Positions 27,550-37,538 are shown, counted from the first letter of the stretch. The stretch is 63,108 nt of DNA from an uncultured Lysobacteraceae bacterium (GCA_946480825.1 CAMLLG010000015.1:1-63108); one strand, 5' to 3'. Numbers and translations are program-made. Notes: generated from the sequence alone by a model not told the origin.

Positions 27550-30500
27550 TCAGGTGCCGGACGTTTCCGACGAAGCGCGTTCCGCGATCAGATCGCGCAC
27601 CAGCGCGACCAGGATGTCTTCGGAAAAGGGTTTGCCCAGCAGCCGGGTGACGCCGGCCTGTTCGGCCATCGCCATGTGTTTGTCGGTCGCGCGCGAGGTG
27701 ATCATCACCACCGGCAGATCGCGGGTCGCGGTCTGGGTGCGCAGGTTGCGGGCGACTTCCAGCCCGTTCATGCGCGGCATCTCGAGGTCCACCAGCAGGG
27801 CGTGGGTCGGTTTCGCCTGCACTTGGGCCAGCGCTTCGAAACCGTCGCGGGCGGTGGCGACCTCGAAGCCCGCGTCCTGCATCAGCTGTTCCAGCGCGCG
27901 ACGCACGCTCAGCGAATCGTCGGCGACCACGACGCGGGTGACCGCCGCGGCCGTGCTTACCGACAGGCGCGCGGTGTCGAAGCGCCGTTCGTGCGAAGAC
28001 TGCAGCAGAACGTCCAGGTCGATCACCGGCGCCAGACCGCCATCGCCGAGCTGGGTGATGCCGCGGACCGCGGGAATCGGCGGCAGATAGGCGCCCAACG
28101 GCTTGACCACCACGCTGCGCACTTCGTCGACGCTGCGGACGAGGACGACGCTGGGCCGGCCTTCGGCATCGCGCACGGCCAAGCCGATGCCGCCGCCCAG
28201 CCACATCGCGACATCGGCGCTGTCGCCGTAGAAGGCTTCGATCGGCAGCGCCGGCAGCGTGCCTTCGGGCAGCGCCACCTGCAGGCGGCCGTCTTCGTAA
28301 CGGCATTCGCCTGCGGCGAAACTCACCACGCGCTCGACCGAGGCCGCGACCACCGCGCTGACCTGACGCTGGCCGCGCACGACGATCACGTTGGCCAGCG
28401 TCTGCGTCACCGGCAGGCGCATCAGCACCCGCATGCCGCGACCGGCTTCGCTGGAGAGCGCCAGGGTGCCGCGCAGCGCGGCGATGCGCTGGTTGACGAC
28501 GTCCATGCCGATGCCGCGCCCGGAGACGTCCGAGGCGCTGCTGCGGGTGGAAAAACCGGGGAGCAGGATCAGACGCGTGAGCAGGCGCTCGTCGACGGCC
28601 TGGTCGGCCTCGATCAGTCCGGCGGCGATGCCGCGCGCGTGGATCGCGTCCAGGTCGAGCCCGCGCCCGTCGTCCTGCAGTTCGATCGTCGCCGCATCGC
28701 CCTGCAGGCCGACGCGCAGCACGATGCGGCCGGTTTCGGGCTTGCCGGCGGACAGGCGCGTCTCCGGCGATTCGATGCCGTGATCGATGGCGTTGCGCAG
28801 CAGATGCGCCAGCGGCTCGACGATGCGTTCCAGCAGTTCGGCGTCGACCGGAATGTCTTCGCCGACGATATCGAGCTGGATCGACTTGAAGACCTGTTTC
28901 GCGGTCTGGCGGACGATGCGCTGCAGACGCTGCGCGATCTGGCCGAACGGCACCGTGCGCGTGCGCAGGATCGTGCGCTGCAGATCGCGGTTGAGCTGTT
29001 CCTGTTCGCTGCGCAGATCGGACAGCGCATTCATGATGCGGTCGATGCGGCGCATGAATTCGCCGCTGTCGGCGTGCGCTTCCAGCAACTGTCGCGAGAT
29101 CACGTGCAGTTCGTTGTATTGGTCGATCTCGAGCGGATCGAGATCGGCACCGGCCTTCTGCGCGGTCGACTGCAGCGCCGCGCCGCGCAACGCGACCAGA
29201 TCGTCGAGGCGGCCCATGAGTTCGTGGGTGTAGCGCACGCCCTGGCGCTGGTCGCGATGGATCGTGCCGAGGCCGTCGAGTTGCTGATCGATCTGGCGCG
29301 AAGTCACCAGGGTTTCGCCGGCGAGGCGCTGCAGTTCGTCGAGCAGCGCGCTGGGGACGTTGAGGCTCTGGATACCGCTCGCGGCCATGCCGCTTTCGAC
29401 GGCCCGCAGCGCAGGCGCAGGCGCTGCGATCGCGGCGGACGAATCGATGGTCGAATCGGCGGGCGACGATGCGCCTCCGCCATCATCGGCGGCGACATCG
29501 GTCTGTTCGCGCTGCAGCGATGTCTGCGGCATCCGCGCGCCGTCGGCCAACGCGTTCGCGGCGTCGAGCACTTGCTGGTAGATGTCGAGCACGTTGTCGG
29601 GCGCAGGGCCGCGACCGAGCAGATGATCCGAGATTTCCTCGACGCAATCGCTCGCGCTGGTCAGCAGGTCGGCGCAGGCGTCGTCGAGCAGGTCCGGCCG
29701 CTTCGCCAGCGCGATCAGGATGTCTTCGAGCGCGTGGGTGAGGTTCGCCAGTCCGCGGATGCCGACGGTGTTGGCGTCGCCCTTCAGCGTATGCGCGACG
29801 CGGCGCGCTTCGTCGATGGGTTCGGGCGACCGGGTCGAGGCGAGCGCGCGCACGGCGCCGCCGAGGCGTGCGGTGTTGCCCGGCAGTTCGCGGTACATGC
29901 CGTCGAGCACGCTCGGCAGCACGTCGTCCGCAGGCATGAGGCCGATGTCCCCGAAGCCGGCGATGGTCTTGCGCTGCGCGATCAGGGCCGGATCGAATCC
30001 GATCGTCACGTGCGAGAGTTCGTCCCCGAGCGCGGCCGCCCACGCGCTGTCGAGCGCGGGCAGGGCGGGCGCGACCGCGACCAGCAGATCGGCGCTGTCG
30101 CGCCCGGGCTGTTCGAATGCGGCCAGCAGTGCGTTGCACCACATCGTCAGCGCTTCCGGACCGACTGCGGCATCGCGTCGTTCGAGCGCCTCGCGCATGG
30201 CGTCCATGCCGCGGGCGAGTTCGAGCGTGCCGATCAACTCCATCACATTGACGATCAACTGGCACTGGTAGGCGAGTTCGTCGCCGAGCGCGTGGCCTGC
30301 CGCCGTCTCCGCGGCCTCCGACCAGGCCTGCGTCAGCGGCAGGATCTGCTCGATGAGCGCCTGACGGGTCAGGTCGAGTTCTTCCTGGCCGATCCAGATC
30401 GGACCGGTGTCCGCGGCCGCGTCTTCCCCGCTGGCGGAGCCGTCTTCATGCATGCCATCGTTCGCGTCGACGCGTGTCGATGTCGGTTCTGCGTACGGTG

Positions 30501-31113
30501 ACATCGCTTCTGCAGCATCGATCTGTCCGGATGACATCGTGCCTCCGGTGTCGGCGAACAGTCGCCGGGTGTCGGCGGCGATCTTGAACGCGTCGGGCAC
30601 GCCTGCGGCCGTGTCGGTATCGAGCGCGGCCGGATCGATCGCAGTGCGCTCGACCGCAGCCTGATCGAGCCTGCGCGCGATCACGTGGACGAAGCTCGGC
30701 GACAGTCTTGGCAACCAGCGGATGTCGTCGGGCAACTGCGCCAGCATCCGTCGGCCATCGCGATCGAGACGACCGGCGAGATGTTCCTGCAGCCCGGTGA
30801 ACCACAGGCTCATGCGGATGAGGTCGTCCCGGGTCGGTGCGTCGCCGCGGCGCCCCAGATCCTGCAGCGCCGCCATCCAGCTGCGCAGCAGATCGGCGAC
30901 GCCGGGCAGCGGTGCGTTCGCGGCGCCGGACTGCAACGTCTCCACCATTTGCCCGAGCAGTGCGGCATCGGCCAGCCCGGGGATGGCCGATGCCGCCTGC
31001 AGCAGCGACACCAAAGCGTCGAGCTGCGCGCGGTAATCCGCCGAAGCGAGCGGCTCCGCGGCGACCGGCTCCGTGGCGAGCGGGGCGTCTGCGCGATCGG
31101 ATGGCGGTGACAT
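27550..31113 (-). CDS. CheA-like hybrid histidine kinase with receiver domain (ChpA/PilL-type)
   Basis: An 1187-residue chemosensory kinase. In order: an N-terminal region of unclear fold with no HxxKG motif; an Hpt domain with RRVAHTLKGDANTVG (His441); a dimerisation/H-region (RTVPFGQIAQRLQRIVRQ); a GHKL ATPase with HLLRNAIDHGIE, DDGRGLD and SGRGIGMDVV; a CheW-like module (RGQRQVSAVVAASVERVV); and a C-terminal REC domain with VDLEMPRMNG (Asp1109) and TSRATDK. It has one Hpt, unlike the multi-Hpt P. aeruginosa ChpA. It is last in a five-gene operon. Output is probably to type IV pili or surface behaviour through the receiver proteins upstream. Confidence 0.88.
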   Translation of the reverse strand: MSPPSDRADAPLATEPVAAEPLASADYRAQLDALVSLLQAASAIPGLADAALLGQMVETLQSGAANAPLPGVADLLRSWMAALQDLGRRGDAPTRDDLIRMSLWFTGLQEHLAGRLDRDGRRMLAQLPDDIRWLPRLSPSFVHVIARRLDQAAVERTAIDPAALDTDTAAGVPDAFKIAADTRRLFADTGGTMSSGQIDAAEAMSPYAEPTSTRVDANDGMHEDGSASGEDAAADTGPIWIGQEELDLTRQALIEQILPLTQAWSEAAETAAGHALGDELAYQCQLIVNVMELIGTLELARGMDAMREALERRDAAVGPEALTMWCNALLAAFEQPGRDSADLLVAVAPALPALDSAWAAALGDELSHVTIGFDPALIAQRKTIAGFGDIGLMPADDVLPSVLDGMYRELPGNTARLGGAVRALASTRSPEPIDEARRVAHTLKGDANTVGIRGLANLTHALEDILIALAKRPDLLDDACADLLTSASDCVEEISDHLLGRGPAPDNVLDIYQQVLDAANALADGARMPQTSLQREQTDVAADDGGGASSPADSTIDSSAAIAAPAPALRAVESGMAASGIQSLNVPSALLDELQRLAGETLVTSRQIDQQLDGLGTIHRDQRQGVRYTHELMGRLDDLVALRGAALQSTAQKAGADLDPLEIDQYNELHVISRQLLEAHADSGEFMRRIDRIMNALSDLRSEQEQLNRDLQRTILRTRTVPFGQIAQRLQRIVRQTAKQVFKSIQLDIVGEDIPVDAELLERIVEPLAHLLRNAIDHGIESPETRLSAGKPETGRIVLRVGLQGDAATIELQDDGRGLDLDAIHARGIAAGLIEADQAVDERLLTRLILLPGFSTRSSASDVSGRGIGMDVVNQRIAALRGTLALSSEAGRGMRVLMRLPVTQTLANVIVVRGQRQVSAVVAASVERVVSFAAGECRYEDGRLQVALPEGTLPALPIEAFYGDSADVAMWLGGGIGLAVRDAEGRPSVVLVRSVDEVRSVVVKPLGAYLPPIPAVRGITQLGDGGLAPVIDLDVLLQSSHERRFDTARLSVSTAAAVTRVVVADDSLSVRRALEQLMQDAGFEVATARDGFEALAQVQAKPTHALLVDLEMPRMNGLEVARNLRTQTATRDLPVVMITSRATDKHMAMAEQAGVTRLLGKPFSEDILVALVRDLIAERASSETSGT

Positions 31114-31164
31114 GGCGGCGGACCTCGGTGAGCGTAGGGGGACGGATCGGAAGCGAAGCCCGGC

Positions 31165-33690
31165 TCAGCCCGGCAGCCGGAACTCCGAGACCGTCTTCAC
31201 CAGCGCGGACGCCGATGCGTCGAGGTGTTCGGTATCGCCGCGCTGCTGTTCGATTTCTTCCAGCGTGCGCTGCGACGCGCCGATCAGTTCGTAGGCGCGG
31301 GCCAACAGGCGTTGCGAGGCTTCGCCCTGCGCCTGGGTGGCCTGCGAAATCGTGCGCACCGAATTCACCAGCGCTTCGGTCGCTTCGCGGGTGTCGTTCA
31401 TCTGCGTGCCGGCCTTGTCCGCGAGGCGGGTGATGTCGACGACCTGCGCGATCGTGCCGTTCATCGCCTGCAGCGTTTCGGTGGTGTCCGACTGGATCGC
31501 GCTGACCAGTCCGGCGATCTGCTGGGTCGCTTCGCGGGCGTTTTCGGCGAGTCGTTTCACTTCGTCCGCCACCACCGCGAAGCCGCGTCCGGCTTCGCCG
31601 GCCGCCACCGCCTGCATCGATGCGTTCAACGCCAGCACGGACGTGCGTTCCGCGATCTGGCCGATGATGGTCACGGCCGAGGAGATTTCCTGCGAGCGTT
31701 CGGCCAATCGCTTCACGCGCTTTTCCGTTTCGCGGATCTGGTCGCGGGAGCTGGTGATGCCTTCGACCGTGGCGCGCACCACCGACATGGCTTCGTTGGT
31801 GGTGACCAGCGCGCGTTCCGCCTCGCGACCGGCGCCCTGCGCCTGTTCGCCGATCTGGCGCAGCGCGTTGGCGGTGATGCTCAGTTCCGCGGAGGCCGCG
31901 TTCGCCTGGTTGCTCGCCTCGTCGGCGAGTTTCAGCACGTTGTCGGCGCGCTGTTTGACCTTGCCCGAGCTGTCGGAGACCTGGGTCGAAATGCTGTTGA
32001 CTTCGCGCAGCGCGCGCGCGGTCGAGGTGGTCATCATGTTGATGGCGTCCGACACCGCGCCGGTCACGTCTTCCGACACCGGCACCTTCACGTTCAGATC
32101 GCGCTGCGCGAGCTGCGCGACCGAGGTCATGATCTCGATGACCGAGTTGTTGAGTTGTTCGTTTTCCTGTTGTGCGCGCGCCAGTTCGGCCACCTTTTCG
32201 TCGAGCAGGCCGTCGAAGGCCTTCGCCAGCTGGCCGATTTCGTCGTTGCTCTGCAGGCCGGTGCGGGCGCCGAGGTCGCCGGCGCCGACCTTCAGCACCG
32301 TCTCCTGCACCCGGCTCAGCGGCACGTTGATCGAACGCGCCAGGCGCAGGGCCGCGAACAGCGCGACCAGACCCACCAGCACCAGGGTGCCCAGGCCCGC
32401 GATGGCGATGCCTCGCTGCAGCGCCGTCACCGGGGCGCTGGATTCGGCGGCGTCGATTTCCGACAGGATCACCCAGCGCAGGCCGAGGATGTCGATCGGC
32501 GCGTACGAGCCCAGCACGTCGATGCCGCGATAGTCCGGGTATACCGATGTGTCCGTCTTGCCGGCCAGCGCATTGCGCACGCCGGCGCTGTCGATCGTCA
32601 TCAGGCCGATGTTCGAATCGCGCGAGTCCATCGCCGCCAGCTTGCTCTGCGGCAGCTTCAGGCCGCGCATCATCTGCATGAAACCGGTGCTGTTCTCCTG
32701 CATGAAGCGCGAGATCGAGCGCGGATTCTTGTCCGGCCCGACCAGATAGGTTTCGCCCGACGCGCCCAGGCCTACGTCTTTCCAGTTGCCGTCGAAGGTC
32801 ATGATCTGGTTCACGCGGTCGATCGGCAACTGCACGACGAACACGCCGATGGTCTTGCCGTTTTCGTCGACGATCGGGGTGCTGACGAACGACGCCTGAT
32901 CGTCGTATGAGGGACGGTACGGTGCGTAGTCGGTGATCGAGATCGCATCGGTCTGCGTCGCCGCCATCGCCTTGGCGTAGGCCTGACCGAGCCCGCTCTG
33001 CGCCCACGGGCCGTCGCGCAGGCTGGTGGCGAAGTCGAGTTCCTTGAAGTAGCTGTAGACGAGGATGCCGGTCTGGGCGTCGATCAGGAAGAAGTCGTAC
33101 AGGCCGTAGTTCTGCACCGTGCGGCGTGCGTAGCCGTGGATGCGGCCGTGCACGGCGCTGTAGGCGGAGCCGTCGTCGGCCTGATCGAGATCGCCCTTCT
33201 TGCCCAGGGGATTCGGGTTGTTGGCGATGTACGCGTACTGTGCGGCCACCGTCTCCGGCGACAGGGTGTCGACGAAGCCGGAAATGTCGGCGCGCTGGCC
33301 GGGATTGCGGATCGAGAACTGGCGGCCGAAATCGTTCTGGTAATAGTCGGTCAGCGCGGCCCGGGCCACGTCCAGATCGACCCCGGCGGCCATCTGCGGC
33401 TGGGTCGCGGCGCTGTCGCGCAGCGCCTGGCGCACTTCGGCGGTGTTCGCGACCGTGCGCATCAGGTCGGCGACGTTGTCGAAGTAGGCCTTGATCTCTT
33501 CCTGTTTGCCGGCGCGGATCGACGCCATCTGGTCGTAGGCGCGCTGTTCCAGCGCCGCGGCCGACTGGCGGCTGGCGTAATAGCCCAGCGCACCGGCGAG
33601 CAGGATCAGCGGGATCAGCGCCAGCGCCGTGGTGCCCAGGATGAGGCGGCCGCGGATGCTGCCGAAAAACGAGGTCGAAGAACTGGCCAT
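31165..33690 (-). CDS. Methyl-accepting chemotaxis protein with periplasmic Cache sensor and PilJ-like signalling domain
   Basis: An 841-residue receptor. A TM helix at ~14-36 is followed by a ~370-residue periplasmic double-Cache-like sensor (YGLYDFFLIDAQTGILVYSYFKE, FVSTPIVDENGKTIGVFVVQLP, ASGETYLVGPD), a second TM, HAMP, and a cytoplasmic coiled coil. The tip reads SVLALNASMQAVAAGEAGRGFAVVADEVKRLAE. The segment after HAMP (LNVKVPVSEDVTGAVSDAINMM) resembles PilJ, whereas a Cache sensor is not the usual PilJ input. Ligand unknown. Confidence 0.88.
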   Translation of the reverse strand: MASSSTSFFGSIRGRLILGTTALALIPLILLAGALGYYASRQSAAALEQRAYDQMASIRAGKQEEIKAYFDNVADLMRTVANTAEVRQALRDSAATQPQMAAGVDLDVARAALTDYYQNDFGRQFSIRNPGQRADISGFVDTLSPETVAAQYAYIANNPNPLGKKGDLDQADDGSAYSAVHGRIHGYARRTVQNYGLYDFFLIDAQTGILVYSYFKELDFATSLRDGPWAQSGLGQAYAKAMAATQTDAISITDYAPYRPSYDDQASFVSTPIVDENGKTIGVFVVQLPIDRVNQIMTFDGNWKDVGLGASGETYLVGPDKNPRSISRFMQENSTGFMQMMRGLKLPQSKLAAMDSRDSNIGLMTIDSAGVRNALAGKTDTSVYPDYRGIDVLGSYAPIDILGLRWVILSEIDAAESSAPVTALQRGIAIAGLGTLVLVGLVALFAALRLARSINVPLSRVQETVLKVGAGDLGARTGLQSNDEIGQLAKAFDGLLDEKVAELARAQQENEQLNNSVIEIMTSVAQLAQRDLNVKVPVSEDVTGAVSDAINMMTTSTARALREVNSISTQVSDSSGKVKQRADNVLKLADEASNQANAASAELSITANALRQIGEQAQGAGREAERALVTTNEAMSVVRATVEGITSSRDQIRETEKRVKRLAERSQEISSAVTIIGQIAERTSVLALNASMQAVAAGEAGRGFAVVADEVKRLAENAREATQQIAGLVSAIQSDTTETLQAMNGTIAQVVDITRLADKAGTQMNDTREATEALVNSVRTISQATQAQGEASQRLLARAYELIGASQRTLEEIEQQRGDTEHLDASASALVKTVSEFRLPG

Positions 33691-33753
33691 GCGGATGTCC
33701 CCTTGAAACTGCCGGAAACCGGGATCGGAATGCGGGATGCGCGATGCGGGCGA

Positions 33754-34245
33754 TCAGCCCGACGCGGTGCTGGAAATGTCCTGTGCGGCGGTGGCGAGCC
33801 AGCGCCGGAAGTCGAATTCGCGAACGCTGCCCTCGACGCTGTCGAAGGCCGGCCCCAGATAGGGCGCGAGCGCGGTGGTCTTCGCCGTATCGGTCGTGTC
33901 GGCATCGCCTCGCCCGAGCGGCGATCGTGGAACCAGCAGCGTGGGTGCGACGGCGCAGACGATGGCGCAGGCGCTGGCGCCCACGCCCACCGCGACGATC
34001 AGCGTCTTCGCGTCGTTCGACTCCAATCCTGCCCACACGGCGAGATCGAAGACCGGCAGCAGATTGCCGCGCTGGCTGACCATGCCCCTGAACCAGGCAC
34101 GGGTATTCGGCACGCGCACCGGCACGACGTCGATCAACACCTGCATCGGGATGCCGTCGGGCACCAGCATCCACGGCAATCGGGGGTGCGCCCGGAAGGC
34201 GATCCGGGGCGTCGTCGCGAGGGCGCCGGCATCGATCGCGGACAT
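33754..34245 (-). CDS. CheW-like scaffold protein (PilI-type)
   Basis: A 163-residue CheW-domain protein that would couple the receptor to the kinase. Characteristic segments are PWMLVPDGIPMQVLIDVVPVRVPNTRAW, MVSQRGNLLPVFDLAVWAG and TLIVAVGVGASACAIVCA. It starts two bases after the stop of the preceding receiver gene. Divergent relative to canonical CheW, as PilI proteins are. Confidence 0.8.
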   Translation of the reverse strand: MSAIDAGALATTPRIAFRAHPRLPWMLVPDGIPMQVLIDVVPVRVPNTRAWFRGMVSQRGNLLPVFDLAVWAGLESNDAKTLIVAVGVGASACAIVCAVAPTLLVPRSPLGRGDADTTDTAKTTALAPYLGPAFDSVEGSVREFDFRRWLATAAQDISSTASG

Positions 34246-34247
34246 GC

Positions 34248-34607
34248 TCAGCCGAAGGCCTTCAGCGTGTCATGGATCTGGTCGGCGGAGTAGGGCTTTC
34301 CGATCAGCGCCTTGCCGCCCTGCATCTTGGCCCAGATCTGATCCGCTTTCTGGTTCTTGCTGGACACGAAGATCACCGGAATGCCCTTGGTCTCGGCGCC
34401 TGCCTGCAGCTGGCGGCAGGCTTCGTAGCCGTCCATGTCCGGCATGATGATGTCGAGGAAGATCAGCGCTGGTTTCTCGGCAACGGCTTTCTGCACGGCT
34501 TCCGCGCCGTTGGAGGCGGTGACCGAATGCCAGCCGGCGTCGGTGAGGATGCTGCGGAGGTTGGCGAGTTCGGCGGCGGAATCGTCGCAGATGAGAGCTT
34601 TCGGCAC
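34248..34607 (-). CDS. CheY-like single-domain response regulator (PilH-type)
   Basis: A 119-residue receiver: acidic pair Asp8/Asp9 (ICDDSAAE), phosphorylation site Asp52 (IFLDIIMPDMDGYEACRQL), switch Ser in IFVSSKNQKADQIWAK and a conserved KPYS lysine. The VSSKNQKADQIWAKMQG stretch is close to PilH. It starts with GTG 34607, with AAGGA nine bases upstream. No output domain, so it acts by phosphate-dependent binding. Confidence 0.85.
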   Translation of the reverse strand: MPKALICDDSAAELANLRSILTDAGWHSVTASNGAEAVQKAVAEKPALIFLDIIMPDMDGYEACRQLQAGAETKGIPVIFVSSKNQKADQIWAKMQGGKALIGKPYSADQIHDTLKAFG

Positions 34608-34665
34608 GAGGCGTATTCCTTGGGAAAATGTGGGAGCGTTGTCGGCGCGCTTTCGCGGCGGTCGA

Positions 34666-35520
34666 TCAGAGGCGGTAGCCGCGGGCGATCATCTGCGCGC
34701 GATCGTTGCGGAAGGACTTCATCAGCGCCTTGTCGACCGCCTGGCTGAAGGTGTCCCAGGTGATCGGTTTGATCAGGTAGCTGTCGCAGCCCGAGAGGGC
34801 GCCGCGGGCGCGGTCGAAGGGCGAGGATCGGCTGGTCAGCATCAGCACCGGCATCAGCCGCAGGTAGGTGTTGTGTTTGATCTTCCGGCACAACTCGTAG
34901 CCGTCGGTGCCGGGCATCACCACGTCCAGGAAGGCGAGGTTGTAGCTGTGTTGTTCGAGAAGCCGCATCGCCGCTTCGGCGCTGTCGGCCTGGTCGCATG
35001 CGATGCCGAGGCGCTGCAGGGCCTGACGCATCTGCTCGCGCACGGTCAGGCTGTCGTCCACCACCAGCGCGGTCAGGGGCTGGGGCTCGCCGGCCTTGCC
35101 GGCGACGAATGCCGATTCGATCGCCGCGTCCGCGCGCCCGCTCTGGGCTGCCGCCACGGTCGCCGCCGCCGGGTGCGCGGTGACCTTGTTGCCGACGAAC
35201 TCGTGGTCCGCCAGATCTTCCAGGACCTTCATGACCTGCAGGAACAACGACTTGCGTTCGATCCGATAGCGGCTGTCGCCGGCCATGCCGTGGTCGGAAA
35301 TCGTGACCGGGACCAGCCCCGGATGACGCTGGCGCAATTCCTCGTACCGTTCGGTGGACAGCGGCGAGTTGGCATCGATGATGGCCACGCGCGGCTGCGC
35401 GGCGTTTTCGGCCTGATCGGCATGAAAGGCGTGGCGCCCGCCGCTGGCGCGATTGATGACGATCTCGAGCAGTCTCGAATCCCGGGCGGTCAACCCGCAT
35501 AGCGCGACCGAATAGGTCAT
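34666..35520 (-). CDS. Response regulator with degenerate N-terminal domain and PilG-like receiver
   Basis: A 284-residue protein, first in the chemosensory operon. The N-terminal ~130 residues (MTYSVALCGLTARDSRLLEIV, VAIIDANSPLS) look like a receiver-like pseudo-domain without the usual phosphorylation triad. A linker precedes a true receiver with ALVVDDSLTVREQM, Asp199 in FLDVVMPGTDGYELCRKIK and LMLTSRSSPFDRARG...LIKPI, very close to PilG. The start is the ATG at 35520; a Met 35 codons upstream gives an implausible tail. Confidence 0.8.
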   Translation of the reverse strand: MTYSVALCGLTARDSRLLEIVINRASGGRHAFHADQAENAAQPRVAIIDANSPLSTERYEELRQRHPGLVPVTISDHGMAGDSRYRIERKSLFLQVMKVLEDLADHEFVGNKVTAHPAAATVAAAQSGRADAAIESAFVAGKAGEPQPLTALVVDDSLTVREQMRQALQRLGIACDQADSAEAAMRLLEQHSYNLAFLDVVMPGTDGYELCRKIKHNTYLRLMPVLMLTSRSSPFDRARGALSGCDSYLIKPITWDTFSQAVDKALMKSFRNDRAQMIARGYRL

Positions 35521-35800
35521 ACCTGAAGCCTCGTGCTCGTGTCTGGGCCCGTCGGAAGGGAACGGGCCGGGCTGCGGAAGATGTGCCGAACGTGTGCCGA
35601 TCAATTGCCGATCGATTGCGGTCAATCAGCAAGATTGATGCCAAACATGAACCGCGGGCATACGGCGTGGTCGTGACAGCGGGATTTCCGGGATGTTTCC
35701 GTCGGTTAAATATGAGTTAATCTCGCCACGGTGCCGTCGCAATCGGCATCCACTCCCCCCCCTACGACCCGATCCACATCCCCGACCCGAGGAGGTCCTT

Positions 35801-36502
35801 GTGCGCAAACAGCTGATTTCCCTGGCGTTGCTGGCCCTGATGCCGCTGGCGGCCCAGGCCCAGGACGAAGACGATTCCGGTTTCAACTGGAACGCCGCCG
35901 CAACGTCCGAATACTTTTTCCGCGGCATTTCCCAGACCGACGACAAGCCCGCCATCCAGGCCGGCGCCGGCTACAGCTGGTCGAACGGTCTCTACGTCGG
36001 CGCATGGGCGTCGAACGTGGACTTCGGCGAATCCACCGATGCCGAGGTCGATACCTTCATCGGCTGGAACGGCGATCTGTCCGACAGCGTCAACCTCGAC
36101 GTGCAGCTGGTCCGCTACAACTATGTTGGTGAGCCGGACGGCGTCGATTACGCCTACAACGAGCTGATCGGCGAGTTGTCGTTCGCCGAGAACTATTCGG
36201 TGACGCTGGGCTACACCAACGACTACCTCAACACCAGCACCGACAGCATCTACGCCGGTCTGGGCGGCAGCTGGGAAGTGGGCGACGGCTACAACATCAC
36301 CGCCGGCCTGGGTTACACCACGGTCGACGAAGATCTGGCGACCGAAGACGGTTACATGGATTACTCGGTCGGCGTGAACCGCGATTTCGGCCCGGTCAAC
36401 ATCGGCGTCAGCTACATCGGCACCGACAACAACGGCGAAGATCTCTTCGGCGAAGACAATGCCGAAGACAAGTTCGTGGTGACGTTCTCGGTCGGCGGCT
36501 GA
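35801..36502 (+). CDS. TorF/Gcw_chp-family putative porin
   Basis: A 233-residue outer-membrane barrel protein. GTG 35801 follows GAGGAGG and begins an export signal (cleavage after AAQAQ). The barrel starts with WNAAATSEYFFRGISQTDDKPAIQ, the TIGR02001/Gcw_chp signature. Alternating strands and a C-terminal FVVTFSVGG follow; the usual terminal aromatic is replaced by Gly-Gly. It is divergent from the chemosensory operon. Substrate unknown. Confidence 0.85.
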   Translation: MRKQLISLALLALMPLAAQAQDEDDSGFNWNAAATSEYFFRGISQTDDKPAIQAGAGYSWSNGLYVGAWASNVDFGESTDAEVDTFIGWNGDLSDSVNLDVQLVRYNYVGEPDGVDYAYNELIGELSFAENYSVTLGYTNDYLNTSTDSIYAGLGGSWEVGDGYNITAGLGYTTVDEDLATEDGYMDYSVGVNRDFGPVNIGVSYIGTDNNGEDLFGEDNAEDKFVVTFSVGG

Positions 36503-36551
36503 TATCGCCTTCCGCGGCGGGGCTTCGGGCCCGTCCGCGAATCGAGTTTCC

Positions 36552-36587
36552 AACGGCACGGTACCGACGGTACCGTGCCGTTTTCGT
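36552..36587 (+). terminator. Strong terminator after the porin gene
   Basis: A perfect 14-bp stem AACGGCACGGTACC/GGTACCGTGCCGTT with a GAC loop, followed by TTCGTTT, 49 bases after the stop. Confidence 0.9.
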
Positions 36588-36749
36588 TTCAGACGGTCCT
36601 TCGCGCGGAAAGCGGACGCATCCGCGCCGCGGCGATGAACGCATGGCTCCGCGCGATCGCCCGACGTGCATCCCGATCGCGTTTCGATGCGTAAACGGTC
36701 TGCCATGCGCGAAGCGCAGGCATTCCCCCGAACCGCAAAGGACATCTTC

Positions 36750-37538
36750 ATGAACAAGCCGACTCTGGCTGCCGCCTTGGCCCTCGTTCTCGCCGTTCCC
36801 GCCGTTCATGCCGCAGGCCCGCAGGAGGGCGCGTTTTCCCTGTCCGTCTTCGGCGGCGCCGATCAGCCGCTGAGCGGCGACGTACATGGCGGCACCACCG
36901 CCGTGGTCCCCGATCTCGGTCCTCTCAATCCGGACCTGGCCGGCGTGGATGCCGAACTGCGCATCCGCTCCCGATCGCACGACGATATCTACGGATCCGC
37001 CGCCTCGTACGGTCTGGAGTTCACCTACGGCCTGAGCGCCAACGCGGAGGTCTTCGGCCAGTTGCGGTACACCGACGCCGACGAAGGCACGGTGCAGGTC
37101 GGCGGCGCCTTCGTGCCCGCGCTCGACACCACGCTGCCCATCAACGGCACTTTCAGCGATTACAAGGCACTGACGATCGAGGGCGGTTACCGCTATTTCT
37201 TCGGCGACCTCGGCCCGACCCGTCCCTTCGTGGCCGGACGTCTGGGCGCGACGCGCACCGACGACATCCGCGCCACCTTCGTGATTCCGGATGCGGCCAT
37301 CACCATCGCCGATGTGCCGTTCACCGAGAAGAAGTGGTCCGCGAGCGCCGGCATCGATGTCGGTCTTCTGTTCCCGGTGGGCGACCGCGTGAGCATCACC
37401 GCGCAGACCGGCGTGCGCTATGTGGCCGATCTGGAAGGCGACGACAGCGCCATCGGCGGCCTGGGCCTGGGCAGCATCAACGACACCGGCAAACGCGTCT
37501 CCTATCCGGTCTCGGTGGGGCTGCGTTTCGATTTCTGA
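36750..37538 (+). CDS. Outer-membrane beta-barrel protein of unknown function
   Basis: A 262-residue protein with a clear signal peptide (MNKPTLAAALALVLAVPAVHA) and an 8-to-10-strand barrel pattern with glycine/aromatic alternation (YGLEFTYGLSANAEVFGQLRY, TIEGGYRYFFGDL). It ends in the outer-membrane insertion signal VSVGLRFDF (terminal Phe). SD AAAGGA is upstream of ATG 36750. No enzymatic or receptor motif. Not detectably related to the adjacent porin beyond general barrel features. Confidence 0.78.
   Translation: MNKPTLAAALALVLAVPAVHAAGPQEGAFSLSVFGGADQPLSGDVHGGTTAVVPDLGPLNPDLAGVDAELRIRSRSHDDIYGSAASYGLEFTYGLSANAEVFGQLRYTDADEGTVQVGGAFVPALDTTLPINGTFSDYKALTIEGGYRYFFGDLGPTRPFVAGRLGATRTDDIRATFVIPDAAITIADVPFTEKKWSASAGIDVGLLFPVGDRVSITAQTGVRYVADLEGDDSAIGGLGLGSINDTGKRVSYPVSVGLRFDF

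Noticed and set aside
31165..33690. Calling the receptor PilJ
   Set aside because: Only the cytoplasmic part resembles PilJ; the periplasmic Cache-type sensor does not.
30446..34174. A 1242-codon open frame antisense/alternate to the chemoreceptor and kinase
   Set aside because: Arginine-rich read-through in a shifted frame of the receptor and kinase genes; no homologous motifs.
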